Assembly (NCBI GenBank): GCA_015060005.1
Contig: SUZI01000001.1
Coordinates: forward strand, 496,001-560,000
Origin: Rikenellaceae bacterium
GTDB taxonomy: Bacteria > Bacteroidota > Bacteroidia > Bacteroidales > Rikenellaceae
Direction of reading: 5' to 3'
Length of the DNA stretch: 64,000 nt
Made by a program: the position numbers and the translations under genes. Of this stretch, positions 25,605 to 34,958 are shown in pieces (within the stretch, counting starts at the first letter, position 1; each line of letters opens with the position of its first letter). The notes under the pieces were generated by a model. That model made no database searches. It had not been told where the DNA came from and was given only the letters and a program-made list of their open reading frames with translations.

Positions 25605-26630
25605 TTAAAAATTACTTCCTAACTTCCCATAAATCAGCTGCCACAGAAAACTCAGCGGCAGCACTTCGACGGTGCAAAGGTACAAAAACCAATGCAAAAT
25701 CGAAACTTTTTTCGACATAAACATCTCTAAGCTCTCCTTCAGGTAGAGCCCCAATGCCACCAAAGCCACCACAGCGGCAACTATCAGCCAACCAGCATAT
25801 ACACCACCCCACTGCATCTGCGAGAGCAGGAGCAGGGGTGCCACTGCGACAGATAGAAAAACGAAATATATTGTTCGCATCTGTATCAGTGCTCTGACCA
25901 TCGAGCGTGAACGTGTAACATATCCCACACACCACAGGAACAGATGCTGCACACACACCATAGCCACAAATATCATCACTATCGCTATCGGTAGCATCAG
26001 AGCTTTGAGCGTGGTATCCACCGCCGACGCCATTCCTCCTCGTAGCACAAATCCAAATGTGAGCAACCCTACAAATGCTACCCCCACGAATATCAGCTTA
26101 CCCAGAAAACCGTTGAAAATGTCGCTCTGGCGACGCTCACTCACTCTACTCGAGACGACCACGCCGCCACGTAGCACCGATGAGAACATCACCACGACAT
26201 CCTCATAGTAGCGATACATACTATATAGATATACACCTATCGCCACTACGACACCTATGTTAAACAGCCACTCTGCCCATCCTAAGGCGACCTCTGCTGC
26301 CGAGAGTGCATCCACCGCCGACGCCATCTCCGACACCCCTTCAGCCGACACTACACTATCCGCCACTGCGACATCCACACTATCCGATGCTACACTTTGA
26401 GCCAGCAGCTCGCTCTGTGAGCCAAACATCTGCTCTGGCGTTATCTGACGTGCCTCTGCCTGCATCGTGTGCCACTGCTCTATGGTCTGCCCCATTGCTC
26501 TGTGCGAGATGACCTCGTCGTACGATGTGGTATCCGCTGCTGCGAGCTCTCCCGTCCAACGATGCACCTTCTCTATGAGCTCCTCGCAGTTGAGAGTATC
26601 CAATCCGCTATTTTTACCCACCACAGCCAT
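25605..26630 (-). CDS. DUF4271 domain membrane protein
   Basis: 341 residues. The N-terminal 115 residues are soluble and rich in Ala/Ser/Val; the rest has about six hydrophobic segments (around 118-135, 175-198, 208-230, 252-272, 278-296, 315-335). This domain is found in Bacteroidota next to hemD, with no established function. It overlaps the upstream kinase stop by one base and abuts hemD, so it is co-transcribed. Confidence 0.75.
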   Translation of the reverse strand: MAVVGKNSGLDTLNCEELIEKVHRWTGELAAADTTSYDEVISHRAMGQTIEQWHTMQAEARQITPEQMFGSQSELLAQSVASDSVDVAVADSVVSAEGVSEMASAVDALSAAEVALGWAEWLFNIGVVVAIGVYLYSMYRYYEDVVVMFSSVLRGGVVVSSRVSERRQSDIFNGFLGKLIFVGVAFVGLLTFGFVLRGGMASAVDTTLKALMLPIAIVMIFVAMVCVQHLFLWCVGYVTRSRSMVRALIQMRTIYFVFLSVAVAPLLLLSQMQWGGVYAGWLIVAAVVALVALGLYLKESLEMFMSKKVSILHWFLYLCTVEVLPLSFLWQLIYGKLGSNF

Positions 26631-27817
26631 TATTCAAATACACGTTTGAGTATTATGCGGAATGTCGTACCCTGCCCCATCTCGGAGCGTGCCACGAATA
26701 TCTTACCGTGGTGATAATCCTTCACTATACGTCGCGAGAGCGAGAGTCCCAAGCCCCAGCCACGTGTCTTTGTGGTGAATCCTGGCTCGAATATACGCTT
26801 CCAGTTACCTTTGGCTATACCCTTTCCCGTGTCGCTCACATCTATTATGACATTCTTCTCCGTAGATGATATCTTCACATCTATCTCACCCTTGCCCTGC
26901 ATCGCATCCAACGAGTTCTTCAGCAGGTTCTCTATCACCCACTCGAAGAGTGCCACGTTGATGTTTGCCCTCACGGGTGCCATCGCCAGTCCGTTATACG
27001 AGAGTGTTACGTTGCGAGGTATACGTTTGCGGAAATACATCACCGACGCACCCACCACCTCGTTCACATTGTTGGGCGAGAGTATCGTCTCGGAGCCAAT
27101 CTTCGAGAAGCGGTCGACAATCGTTGTCAGGTGTGTCAAATCCTTCTGCATCTCATCTATCACGCTCGCATCCACCTCTTGCGAACGCAGGTACTCCACC
27201 CATCCGAGTAGCGACGATATGGGCGTTCCCAACTGGTGGGCTGTCTCCTTGGCAAGACCTATCCACACCTGATTTTGCTCATCACGCTTAGCCGACTGGA
27301 GTGCTATATATGTGAATATCAAGAATATGAATACTATGAGTATCTGCACATAGGGGAAATAATACAACGCCTTGAGCAGCTGACTCTGCCCATAGAATAT
27401 TATATACTTCTTGGCATTGAGCTGCCAGCGGCTCTTCACCGCCACCACACGTGGCGTATACTCCTCGGTCAGCTGGTCTATCTTGGCTCGGTAGAGCTCC
27501 GCATCCTCCAATATCTCATCCTCTATGCGGTTGCTCACCACAGGGTTCAGGTCCTCGTCGGTTATGATGAAGGGGATGTTGTTATGGGTGCTCACGATAT
27601 GCGAAATGAGCGGGTCTATCATCGCATTACCCACCACGTCGCCACTCACACGCTCCATAGCTGCCACCCACAGCTTCACATCATTCTGCTCCTTCTCCCT
27701 CAGTATGCGAGCCAGCTGGTTGGTGTAAAGCAACGACACCACAGCGAGCACCAATCCTATCAGCAGGATTATCACTCGCACGTTAATCGACATTCTCCAC
27801 TTAGGCAACCACTTCAT
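26630..27817 (-). CDS. Sensor histidine kinase (no adjacent response regulator)
   Basis: 395 residues. Two transmembrane segments (about 12-32 and 158-174) enclose a periplasmic sensor domain. The H box ETAHQLGTPISSLLGW has the phospho-accepting His194; the N box is ENLLKNSLDAM; DTGKGIA and GWGLGLSLSRRIV form the ATP lid and G boxes. It should signal an envelope condition, but no response regulator lies in the operon, so the partner is unknown. Its neighbours are an S41 protease upstream and DUF4271 downstream. Confidence 0.9.
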   Translation of the reverse strand: MKWLPKWRMSINVRVIILLIGLVLAVVSLLYTNQLARILREKEQNDVKLWVAAMERVSGDVVGNAMIDPLISHIVSTHNNIPFIITDEDLNPVVSNRIEDEILEDAELYRAKIDQLTEEYTPRVVAVKSRWQLNAKKYIIFYGQSQLLKALYYFPYVQILIVFIFLIFTYIALQSAKRDEQNQVWIGLAKETAHQLGTPISSLLGWVEYLRSQEVDASVIDEMQKDLTHLTTIVDRFSKIGSETILSPNNVNEVVGASVMYFRKRIPRNVTLSYNGLAMAPVRANINVALFEWVIENLLKNSLDAMQGKGEIDVKISSTEKNVIIDVSDTGKGIAKGNWKRIFEPGFTTKTRGWGLGLSLSRRIVKDYHHGKIFVARSEMGQGTTFRIILKRVFE

Positions 27818-27834
27818 CTCGCCACACCCTTTTG

Positions 27835-29526
27835 CTAATTCTTCTCTGTATCCTGCTCACGCAATATCGTTGCGTAACGCTCCTCGTCGTGCAGCAGAGC
27901 CACCGCCTCGGCTACCGCCTTATCCTCTACCGTAGCGTGCTCCAGCACACCCTCATAGTAGTTATGACGCAGTATCACATCGCTCACCAACAAATCCTCA
28001 ATCTCCTGACGGTAGCGACGCAGGTTATCCTCCTTGCTATCCTTCAGTTTGGCTTTCAGCTGCTCTATCTCCTCACTCACATCGCCCTTGAAACGCTCAT
28101 CCTCGGCACTCTTCTCCAGCAATTCCAATGCAAGTCGTGTTCGCGACTCGTATGGCACATCCTTATCAGCCATATACTCCACGAACGACTCATAGTCGGC
28201 GTCGCTTATGCTGAAGGTGCGGCTGTCGACCACCATCTCGGGGTTACGACGCACATATCCATCGAGGAAGTCCTCTATGTATCCCATATTATAGAGCACT
28301 ACGGCAAATGTGCTTATGTACTCGGGCTCAATCTTCACGTCGGGCATCACACCCTTACCGTCGTATACCTTTCTTCCATTGCGTGTCTTAAACTCCTGTA
28401 TGAGTGAGTCGGGTATGTTCTCTACGGTCTTACCATCGTGTGCCGAGTAGTTTATTCGCTGCACACATCTACCCGAAGGGATATAATATTTCGCTGTTGT
28501 GAGCTTCAGCGAAGAGTTATATCCTACCGACATCACCGTCTGCACCAATCCCTTACCGTACGAACGCTCACCTACTACTACAGCACGGTCCAAGTCCTGC
28601 AACACGCCACTCACAATCTCTGCTGCCGATGCCGAGTTCTCATTTATGAGTACCACCAAAGGTATATCCTCCAGCATAGGTGCATTCTTTGTCTTGAAGA
28701 CTCTTGTCGAGTGTGGTGCACGACCCTTCATCGTTACGACCTCCTCTCCTACGGGCAGGAACAACGACAATATATCTACCGCCTCGGCAAGGCTTCCGCC
28801 ACCGTTGTTTCTATAATCCAGCACCAACGACTTCAGCTCGCCCTGCTGCTGCAAGCGACTTATCGCCTGACGCATCTCGGCGTAGCAGCCCTCGGTAAAG
28901 TCGTTATGCACGATGTAGCCTACGCCCTCCTCCAAGTATCCTGCGTATGGCACTCCGGGTATTGCTATGCGGGCACGTGTAAGCTCTACCTCCTCCTCTT
29001 CGCCTGTCATCACACGCTCCATCACCAATTTTACGGTTGTGCCGGGCGTACCCTTCAGACGTGATGATATCTCCGATATAGAGTATTTCGATACATCCTC
29101 GCCATCAATCTTTACGAACTTGTCGCCTATCTTCAATCCCGCCTTATCCGATGGTGTGCCACGATATGGCTGAGCTATTACCACACTGCTGTCGCGACGC
29201 ATACGTATCGTAGCACCTATACCACCATACTTACCCGTCGAGAGCAGCTCGAAGCCCTCCATCTCCGACTCGGGGATATACTCCGTATATGGGTCTAACT
29301 TTGAGAGCATACCTGCCGTAGCATCCGCCACCATCTTGTCCGATGACACCTCATCCACATACGATGTCGACACCTCACGCATCACGTTGAGCATAATCTC
29401 CATATTACGCCCCAACGCCTTGTCATCACTCTTCTTCTCGGGCAATAAATCTGCCGCCATCACCGCAGCTATCGCCACGCCGATGCCAACCACACACCCA
29501 AAGACCCTATACCAACCTCTTTTCAT
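27835..29526 (-). CDS. S41 family carboxy-terminal processing protease
   Basis: 563 residues, exported through an N-terminal signal anchor (about 7-26). A PDZ domain (about 80-165; YGGIGATIRM, DKAGLKIGDKFVKIDG) precedes the S41 catalytic domain. The nucleophile serine lies in NENSASAAEIVSG and the general-base lysine in GERSYGKGLVQT. The C-terminal 170 residues are helical and probably regulatory. It degrades or trims periplasmic proteins. The neighbouring membrane kinase could sense the same stress, but that is inference. Confidence 0.9.
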   Translation of the reverse strand: MKRGWYRVFGCVVGIGVAIAAVMAADLLPEKKSDDKALGRNMEIMLNVMREVSTSYVDEVSSDKMVADATAGMLSKLDPYTEYIPESEMEGFELLSTGKYGGIGATIRMRRDSSVVIAQPYRGTPSDKAGLKIGDKFVKIDGEDVSKYSISEISSRLKGTPGTTVKLVMERVMTGEEEEVELTRARIAIPGVPYAGYLEEGVGYIVHNDFTEGCYAEMRQAISRLQQQGELKSLVLDYRNNGGGSLAEAVDILSLFLPVGEEVVTMKGRAPHSTRVFKTKNAPMLEDIPLVVLINENSASAAEIVSGVLQDLDRAVVVGERSYGKGLVQTVMSVGYNSSLKLTTAKYYIPSGRCVQRINYSAHDGKTVENIPDSLIQEFKTRNGRKVYDGKGVMPDVKIEPEYISTFAVVLYNMGYIEDFLDGYVRRNPEMVVDSRTFSISDADYESFVEYMADKDVPYESRTRLALELLEKSAEDERFKGDVSEEIEQLKAKLKDSKEDNLRRYRQEIEDLLVSDVILRHNYYEGVLEHATVEDKAVAEAVALLHDEERYATILREQDTEKN

Positions 29527-29548
29527 TCCTCGATGTTTGTTTTTGTTT

Positions 29549-30046
29549 CTACTCCTGCTCTCCGACGCGTTTCTGCTCGAGCAACATCTCCAGACGATAT
29601 ATCACACGTGCAGCCTGGCGGCGGTTACCCTTGATGATAATCCACTGACCATATTGGCTTACAACAATCTCATCCTCGAAGAGTGCAAGAAATCTCTTCA
29701 CTATGCTCTCCGCACGAAAACGCATCTCGCCATCCTCCTCACTCTCGAGGCGGTATCCTGTCAGTGCAAAAGCCTTCTTCACCTCAGCCTTATCCTCCTC
29801 GATGAAGCCCTCTACGCGACGTGTGAGAAAGCCGAAGCGTGGATACGATGCTGACAGCACTACCGCTGCCACCATCAGCCACATACCTCTCTCGCTCCTG
29901 AGCGTTGACTCTACCACATCCCATACCGTGTAGCCCTCTATCGGCTGTGCCAACATCGAGAGCCACGTGATGGCTACAAACAAAACGCAAAATGCGATAA
30001 AATATTTTACCGCACAAATCACATATCTCAATACTCTGTTTACCAT
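29549..30046 (-). CDS. Small two-helix membrane protein, unknown function
   Basis: 165 residues. Two membrane helices (about 10-33 and 52-70) precede a cytoplasmic alpha/beta domain (EEDKAEVKKAFALTGYRLE, RFRAESIVKRFLALFEDEIVV, WIIIKGNRRQAARVIYRLE). No family recognised. It lies between ispH and the S41 protease with gaps of about 23 bp, so it shares their transcript. Confidence 0.65.
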   Translation of the reverse strand: MVNRVLRYVICAVKYFIAFCVLFVAITWLSMLAQPIEGYTVWDVVESTLRSERGMWLMVAAVVLSASYPRFGFLTRRVEGFIEEDKAEVKKAFALTGYRLESEEDGEMRFRAESIVKRFLALFEDEIVVSQYGQWIIIKGNRRQAARVIYRLEMLLEQKRVGEQE

Positions 30047-30069
30047 AATCTTCTCCTTTTTATGTATTG

Positions 30070-30939
30070 TTACACCGAAAACTCCTCTTCAATCCGTCGT
30101 GCCACATCCTCCATCAGCCACAGAGGTGTCGATGTCGCACCACATATACCTACGCTCCTACACTCCTCAAACCACTCTCGCCTCAGCTCGGCAGCCTCCT
30201 CGATGTTGTACGAGTGCTCATTCACCGCCCTACACACCTCGTAGAGCACCTTACCGTTGCTCGACTTCTTGCCACAAACAAATATTATCACGTCGTGCCT
30301 TGCAGCAAACTCCTTCAGCAGCTTCTCACGATTTGCCACCCTGCGACATATCGTATCCTCCGCCACCAACATATCCTCGTCGGGCAGCCTGCGGCGAATC
30401 ATAGCCGCTATGTTGTTAAACAGAGCCACGCTCTGCGTCGTCTGCGAGAGCAGATATATGGGACGCTGATAATCCAACGCCTCCAAGTCCTCCACGCCCT
30501 CTATGACCGCTATCGGCTCCTCTATCTGTCCTGTTAACCCTACCACCTCGGCGTGTCCTCGCTTGCCGAGTATCGCCACCTGACCGCCATAGGGCTTCAT
30601 CTCATCGCGAGCCTTTATCACTCGCTGTTGCAGGGCTGCCACCACAGGGCACGTAGCATCCACCACATCTATACCAAGCTCCTTCGCCCGCTGAAATGTT
30701 GTCGGAGGCTCTCCGTGAGCCCTGACAAAGAGACGACAACCTTCCATCTGCTCCATATCTTCGTGCGTCGCACGACGTAGCCCCATCTGCTCTAAACGCT
30801 GCACCTCCTTACGGTTGTGCACTATGTCGCCTAAAGAGTATATCTGCGAGCCATCCTTTTGCAACGCCTCCTCGGCGAGGGATATAGCCCTCACCACACC
30901 GAAGCAGAAGCCCGAGTTGCTATCTATCTCAACCTTCAT
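30070..30939 (-). CDS. ispH: 4-hydroxy-3-methylbut-2-enyl diphosphate reductase
   Basis: The last MEP-pathway enzyme; it reduces HMBPP to IPP and DMAPP with an Fe-S cluster. 289 residues. Cluster cysteines fit Cys12 (GFCFGVVRAI), Cys97 (DATCPVV) and Cys198 (DTICRRVANRE). The conserved HNRKEV, HGEPP and GATSTPLWLMEDV are also present. Four bases after cmk, so coupled. Confidence 0.95.
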   Translation of the reverse strand: MKVEIDSNSGFCFGVVRAISLAEEALQKDGSQIYSLGDIVHNRKEVQRLEQMGLRRATHEDMEQMEGCRLFVRAHGEPPTTFQRAKELGIDVVDATCPVVAALQQRVIKARDEMKPYGGQVAILGKRGHAEVVGLTGQIEEPIAVIEGVEDLEALDYQRPIYLLSQTTQSVALFNNIAAMIRRRLPDEDMLVAEDTICRRVANREKLLKEFAARHDVIIFVCGKKSSNGKVLYEVCRAVNEHSYNIEEAAELRREWFEECRSVGICGATSTPLWLMEDVARRIEEEFSV

Positions 30940-30943
30940 CCGC

Positions 30944-31645
30944 CTACTGAGCTATTATAGCCTCATATCGCTCCATAAACCACGACATCTGCTCCTCCAC
31001 CGTGAGGTAGCTGTTGTCGAGCACTATGGCATCCTCCGCCTTACGTAGTGGCGATATCGCACGGCTCATATCTGCCTTGTCGCGAGATATCACATTCTCC
31101 AATATCTCCTCCATCGTTACTTTGTCGCCCTTCTCGGTCAGCTCCTTGTAACGACGCTCGGCACGCACCTTGGCATCTGCCTGCATAAATATCTTGAGCT
31201 CAGCATCGGGGAATACCACCGTACCTATATCTCTGCCATCCATCACCACGCCACGGTCGCGACCCATCTGCTGCTGCATAGCCACCAGCTTCTCTCTCAC
31301 CTCCTTTATCGAGCTCACGCCGCTCACGCAGTTACTCACCTCGATAGAGCGTATCCTGCCCTCTGCCAAGTCGCCATTGACATATATGTCGCTCGCTCCA
31401 CGTCGAGGGTTGAAGCGAAATGTAATCTCAATCTTTGGCAGCAGAGCCACCACTGCATCCTCATCAATTATGCCCGAGCGTATAGCTCCCTGCTCCAATG
31501 CGTAGAGCGTTACCGCACGATACATCGCACCTGTATCGATGAATATGTAACCCAATCGAGCCGCTATCGACTTGGCGAATGTACTTTTGCCGCACGACGA
31601 AAAGCCATCGATGGCGATGACTATTTTTTTCTTTTTCAATGTCAT
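30944..31645 (-). CDS. cmk: Cytidylate kinase
   Basis: Phosphorylates CMP and dCMP. 233 residues. P-loop GFSSCGKSTFAKSIA near residue 15, FIDTGAMYRAVTLYAL, DGRDIGTVVFPDAELKIFM and RDKADMSRAISPLRKAEDAI are diagnostic. Three bases from the exporter gene and four from ispH; a cmk-ispH pair is frequent in Bacteroidota. Confidence 0.95.
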   Translation of the reverse strand: MTLKKKKIVIAIDGFSSCGKSTFAKSIAARLGYIFIDTGAMYRAVTLYALEQGAIRSGIIDEDAVVALLPKIEITFRFNPRRGASDIYVNGDLAEGRIRSIEVSNCVSGVSSIKEVREKLVAMQQQMGRDRGVVMDGRDIGTVVFPDAELKIFMQADAKVRAERRYKELTEKGDKVTMEEILENVISRDKADMSRAISPLRKAEDAIVLDNSYLTVEEQMSWFMERYEAIIAQ

Positions 31646-31648
31646 ATA

Positions 31649-32329
31649 CTATTTAACCGCTAAAATATCAATGAATGTCGAGAGTATCGTATAGACACCC
31701 AGCACACCTATCACCACGCCCGCCACGTGGTTTATCGTCAGCATATGGCGAGGGCGGAAACGCTTACGGAACAGGTCTATGAGCAGAGTTACCAAGAACC
31801 ACCACAACACAGCACCACATAGGAATCCTCCCATCACTAACACGCAGTGCAATGCGTTGCTCTGCATCAGTGTCGAGTCGGAATCCAATCCCACATCAAA
31901 CATCGCGAAGAATGCCAACAGATAAGGTATTATCAGTATGAAGTTTGCCAGCGTGAAGGCAAACATCGACGAGAAGTCCTGCCAGGGGTCGCTCTTTCCT
32001 GCACGGTTTTTGCGTATCTGTTTTGCCGGATTTTGCAGAAACACATAGACACCCACAGCCACTACAAATATGCCTGCTACCACCTGCAACAGCACACGAT
32101 ACTTATCAATCTGTGCCTGCAACATCGAGTAGAAGAAGAATGCGATGAGAGCCATCAACACATCGGCACACGCCACACCCAGTCCCGAGATGAAGCCTGC
32201 CCTGCGTGTCTTGCTCAACGTACGCTGTATACACAATACCGCCACGGGTCCCACCGTTACCGACGAAGCCAATCCTACGCCCAGACCTTTGAAGAGGACC
32301 TCCACTGCGTTTATTATCTCAAAATTCAT
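31649..32329 (-). CDS. LysE family transporter
   Basis: 226 residues with six hydrophobic segments in the LysE/RhtB layout. The N-terminal GLGVGLASSVTVGPVAVLCIQRTLSKTRRAGFISGLGVACAD is the family signature. It probably exports an amino acid or related metabolite across the inner membrane; the substrate is unknown. First gene of the long leftward train. Confidence 0.85.
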   Translation of the reverse strand: MNFEIINAVEVLFKGLGVGLASSVTVGPVAVLCIQRTLSKTRRAGFISGLGVACADVLMALIAFFFYSMLQAQIDKYRVLLQVVAGIFVVAVGVYVFLQNPAKQIRKNRAGKSDPWQDFSSMFAFTLANFILIIPYLLAFFAMFDVGLDSDSTLMQSNALHCVLVMGGFLCGAVLWWFLVTLLIDLFRKRFRPRHMLTINHVAGVVIGVLGVYTILSTFIDILAVK

Positions 32330-32348
32330 CCAATTACAAAATTTGGCA

Positions 32349-32356
32349 CAAAGTTA
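32349..32356 (-). promoter_or_regulatory. -7 element of the long leftward gene train
   Basis: TAACTTTG on the minus strand, 19 bp before the LysE-family ATG. Gaps of 3-30 bp or overlaps suggest it may drive genes as far as yidD. Confidence 0.55.
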
Positions 32357-32519
32357 CTGATTTAATATGAAATATTAAACCTTTCACACCTTTTTATTTT
32401 TCATCGCCACTTCGCCAGCTATTTACCATAGCGTCGTAGCGTGCCACCGAAGTATCAAATTGTTAATAAAATATCGAAAACTTTACACTTTAACAGGGCT
32501 TTTCAACCATTTGATTGCC

Positions 32520-32527
32520 TACTTTTG
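32520..32527 (+). promoter_or_regulatory. -7 element of the DUF3467 gene
   Basis: TACTTTTG lies inside the longest open frame, so translation must start at the ATG 23 bp downstream. Confidence 0.6.
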
Positions 32528-32550
32528 TAACATCAAAAAGTATAATTACT

Positions 32551-32868
32551 ATGGAGAATAATCAGGAACAAAAACTCTGCATTGAGGTACCCGAAGATGT
32601 AGCCGATGGAGTATATTCCAATCTGGCTATTATTTCGCACTCCACTTCGGAGTTCATCATAGATTTTGCCCGTCTGCTTCCGGGCGTTAAGAAGGCGAAG
32701 GTCAAGAGCCGTATCATCCTCACTCCCGAGCACGCCAAGCGACTGTTGCTCTCGCTTCAGGACAATGTTACTCGTTACGAGAGCAATGTCGGTAAGATTG
32801 AGATTGGCAAGCCCGCCCCCAAGAGCGAGGATTTAGTCTTCGGCATGGGACCCAAAGGCTTAGCATAG
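32551..32868 (+). CDS. DUF3467 domain protein
   Basis: 105 residues starting MENNQEQKLCIEVPEDVADG. The body GVYSNLAIISHSTSEFIIDFARLLPG and SRIILTPEHAKRLLLSLQDNV is the DUF3467 fold, a small cytoplasmic protein of unknown role that is widespread in Bacteroidota. The ORF could be extended by 12 codons, but the promoter excludes that. Stands alone with a strong terminator. Confidence 0.88.
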   Translation: MENNQEQKLCIEVPEDVADGVYSNLAIISHSTSEFIIDFARLLPGVKKAKVKSRIILTPEHAKRLLLSLQDNVTRYESNVGKIEIGKPAPKSEDLVFGMGPKGLA

Positions 32869-32887
32869 AGTCTCTTCATTACCACAA

Positions 32888-32928
32888 ACAATAGCCTGCC
32901 TAACACGTTGTTAGGCAGGCTATTGTTT
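32888..32928. terminator. Bidirectional terminator between DUF3467 and FKBP genes
   Basis: Nearly perfect 18-bp stem (ACAATAGCCTGCCTAACA and complement) with a CGT loop, flanked by A and T bases; it serves both convergent genes. Confidence 0.85.
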
Positions 32929-32945
32929 ATATGATGTGTTGTGGA

Positions 32946-33977
32946 TTACTCCTCAACCTCAACCTCCTCGGTCTCAACTACCTCTGGCTCAGCCTTTACG
33001 ACATCCTCCAACTCAACAACGAACTTCAAAGCCTCGTTTGGCTGGATGATGCTCATATTCTGCTCGCCGTAAGCCAACTCCGATGGAATCCAGAGTGTAA
33101 TCTTTCCGCCCTTACCGATAAGCTGCAAGCCCTCAGTCCAACCTGGTATTACACGGTTGAGTGGGAATGTAGCAGGCTCGCCACGGTCGTATGATGAGTC
33201 GAACTTAGCACCGTCGAAGAGGGTACCCTCGTAGTGAGCAATCACTGTATCCTCGGCTGTTGGCTTGTTGTTCACGTCGCCCTCACGCTCAATCAGATAG
33301 AGCAGACCGCTCTCTGTCTTCTTCACGCCCTTCTCGTTCTCTACCTCAGCGAGCCACTTCTCTGAACGCTCCAGGTTCTTTGCAGGAATAACCTCGGTGA
33401 ATGCACGACGCATAAAGTCCTGAGACTCTGCGAGCTGAAGGTCCGAAGCATCCTCCTTCAAACCGTCGTTGATACCCTTCTTGAGCCAGTAGAGCTGGAA
33501 TGGAAGACGAGCCTTCACAAGGTTGAATCCCATATCATAGCCATAGTCATAAGAGATTGATGTAGCCTCCTTGTCATCCTCGAAGATGTTGATAGCCTTC
33601 ATCATATCCTGATGCTGCGATGGGTCGATTGTTGTGTCAGCCATAATCTTCTGATACTCCTCCTGCATACGAGGGTAGTACTTCTCGTTGAAGAAAGTCG
33701 AAAGACGCTCGTATGCCTCATCGTGTGTAGCGTTATTCTCTGTCGAAGCGTGCATAGCGTCGTCCAGACCCTCGATGAGCTCATCCCAGTTGAACTGCAA
33801 GCCTGGGAGCTGCTGTGGGGTAGTCATACCGCAAACGAAGCCGAAGCTATAAGAGAGTGAGTCAATCTGCTGTGCATCGCCCTCGGTGATGTTCTTGCTT
33901 GCAAAGCTCTTCTGTGAGCCACAAGCTACTGCAAATGCCATAGCGACAATTGCCAATGCTGAAATAATCTTTTTCAT
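32946..33977 (-). CDS. FKBP-type peptidyl-prolyl isomerase lipoprotein
   Basis: 343 residues. The lipoprotein signal ends in AFAVACGSQ, giving a lipid-anchored Cys19. An FKBP_N dimerisation domain (about 40-225) precedes the C-terminal FKBP domain (about 235-325; VIAHYEGTLFDGAKFDSSYDRG, VIPGWTEGLQLIGKGGKITLWIPSELAYG). The last 18 residues are strongly acidic. A periplasmic foldase of the FkpA/Mip type. A shorter paralogue lies directly upstream. Confidence 0.92.
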   Translation of the reverse strand: MKKIISALAIVAMAFAVACGSQKSFASKNITEGDAQQIDSLSYSFGFVCGMTTPQQLPGLQFNWDELIEGLDDAMHASTENNATHDEAYERLSTFFNEKYYPRMQEEYQKIMADTTIDPSQHQDMMKAINIFEDDKEATSISYDYGYDMGFNLVKARLPFQLYWLKKGINDGLKEDASDLQLAESQDFMRRAFTEVIPAKNLERSEKWLAEVENEKGVKKTESGLLYLIEREGDVNNKPTAEDTVIAHYEGTLFDGAKFDSSYDRGEPATFPLNRVIPGWTEGLQLIGKGGKITLWIPSELAYGEQNMSIIQPNEALKFVVELEDVVKAEPEVVETEEVEVEE

Positions 33978-34004
33978 CTGTCTGTTATTTATTAATGTTA
34001 TCTG

Positions 34005-34697
34005 TTAGTATCTCTTCTTTACCTCTATTATGTTTATCTCATATCGGAGCATCTCGTTAGGGCCTATGCCCTTCTCCTCCAAGCCCTCGCCTCCATATCC
34101 GAGCTGTGATGGGAGCCAGAGTGTTATCTTACCGCCCTCGCCAATGAGTTTCATTCCCTCTTTGAGTCCTGGGATGAAATCTCTCAGAGCGGTACGCACG
34201 GTATCCTCTCTCTCGGCAGCTATGTCTACCTCTTCGCCTGAGAGACGTGTCGCACGGTATGTGAGAGCTATGGTGTCGCGGTCGTTCGATGGTATCTTGT
34301 TCATATCGCCCACGCTCGCCACCTTGTATGTCAGACCACTTGGCTTACGCATTATCTCTTTGTCGGTTGCTACCAAGTCGTTGAGATATTTGTCCTCATA
34401 CTCGCGTACTCGCTCATATACACCGTAGTTCATATATATGAGGAAATACTCCTTTGCCTCCTCTTGGCTCATCTTTGCCCTCTCGGCGAGCACATCCTCA
34501 ATACCCATCAGCAACACCTCACGATTTATCGTCGAGTCCATCTCTAAGATGTTGTACGCTATGTTCATACCCACTACATACGACATCGAGTCCTGGTCGT
34601 TCTGCATTGTCGGTGCAGCTTGTTTTCCACCTCCACAGGCAGATAACGCAGCCATCGCCGCTGCTATTATGATTGAAGCAAAAATTTTCGTTTTCAT
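34005..34697 (-). CDS. FKBP-type peptidyl-prolyl isomerase lipoprotein (short paralogue)
   Basis: About 230 residues. The lipoprotein signal ends LSACGGGK. The C-terminal FKBP domain has IALTYRATRLSGEEVD, FIPGLKEGMKLIGEGGKITLWLPSQLGYG and NEMLRYEINIIEV. The N-terminal FKBP_N part is shorter than in the neighbour. An in-frame start 24 codons upstream would put basic residues before the signal peptide and is rejected. Twenty-seven bases separate the two FKBP genes, so they form an operon, probably from a tandem duplication. Confidence 0.9.
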   Translation of the reverse strand: MKTKIFASIIIAAAMAALSACGGGKQAAPTMQNDQDSMSYVVGMNIAYNILEMDSTINREVLLMGIEDVLAERAKMSQEEAKEYFLIYMNYGVYERVREYEDKYLNDLVATDKEIMRKPSGLTYKVASVGDMNKIPSNDRDTIALTYRATRLSGEEVDIAAEREDTVRTALRDFIPGLKEGMKLIGEGGKITLWLPSQLGYGGEGLEEKGIGPNEMLRYEINIIEVKKRY

Positions 34698-34780
34698 AGC
34701 TCTGTTTTTCAACCTCTGTCTTACATTTGTTGTGCCACGTGTGCTACCTATAAGATTACATCTTACCAAGTTACAACTTG

Positions 34781-34788
34781 CAAATATA
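34781..34788 (-). promoter_or_regulatory. -7 element of the FKBP pair
   Basis: TATATTTG on the minus strand, leaving a leader of about 80 nt before the chosen ATG. Confidence 0.5.
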
Positions 34789-34903
34789 CGAAAAAAAACT
34801 AATAATGAATTATTAACCCAAATTTTCGCCCCAAAAACTAAAATCTGCCCCTTTGTCTCCGATGTGCTAATTGGACAGAGAGATACTCTTTTATCTCTTA
34901 ATT

Positions 34904-34936
34904 TTTGAATTTTGAATTTTGAATTTATTATCTTTG
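34904..34936 (+). promoter_or_regulatory. pdxB promoter built on TTTTGAA repeats
   Basis: -7 TATCTTTG at 34929-34936. Three TTTTGAA heptamers from 34903 supply TTTG at 34904, 34911 and 34918; the first is 21 bp from the -7 and is the likely -33. Confidence 0.6.
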
Positions 34937-34958
34937 ACCAACCAAAGATAATTCATCT

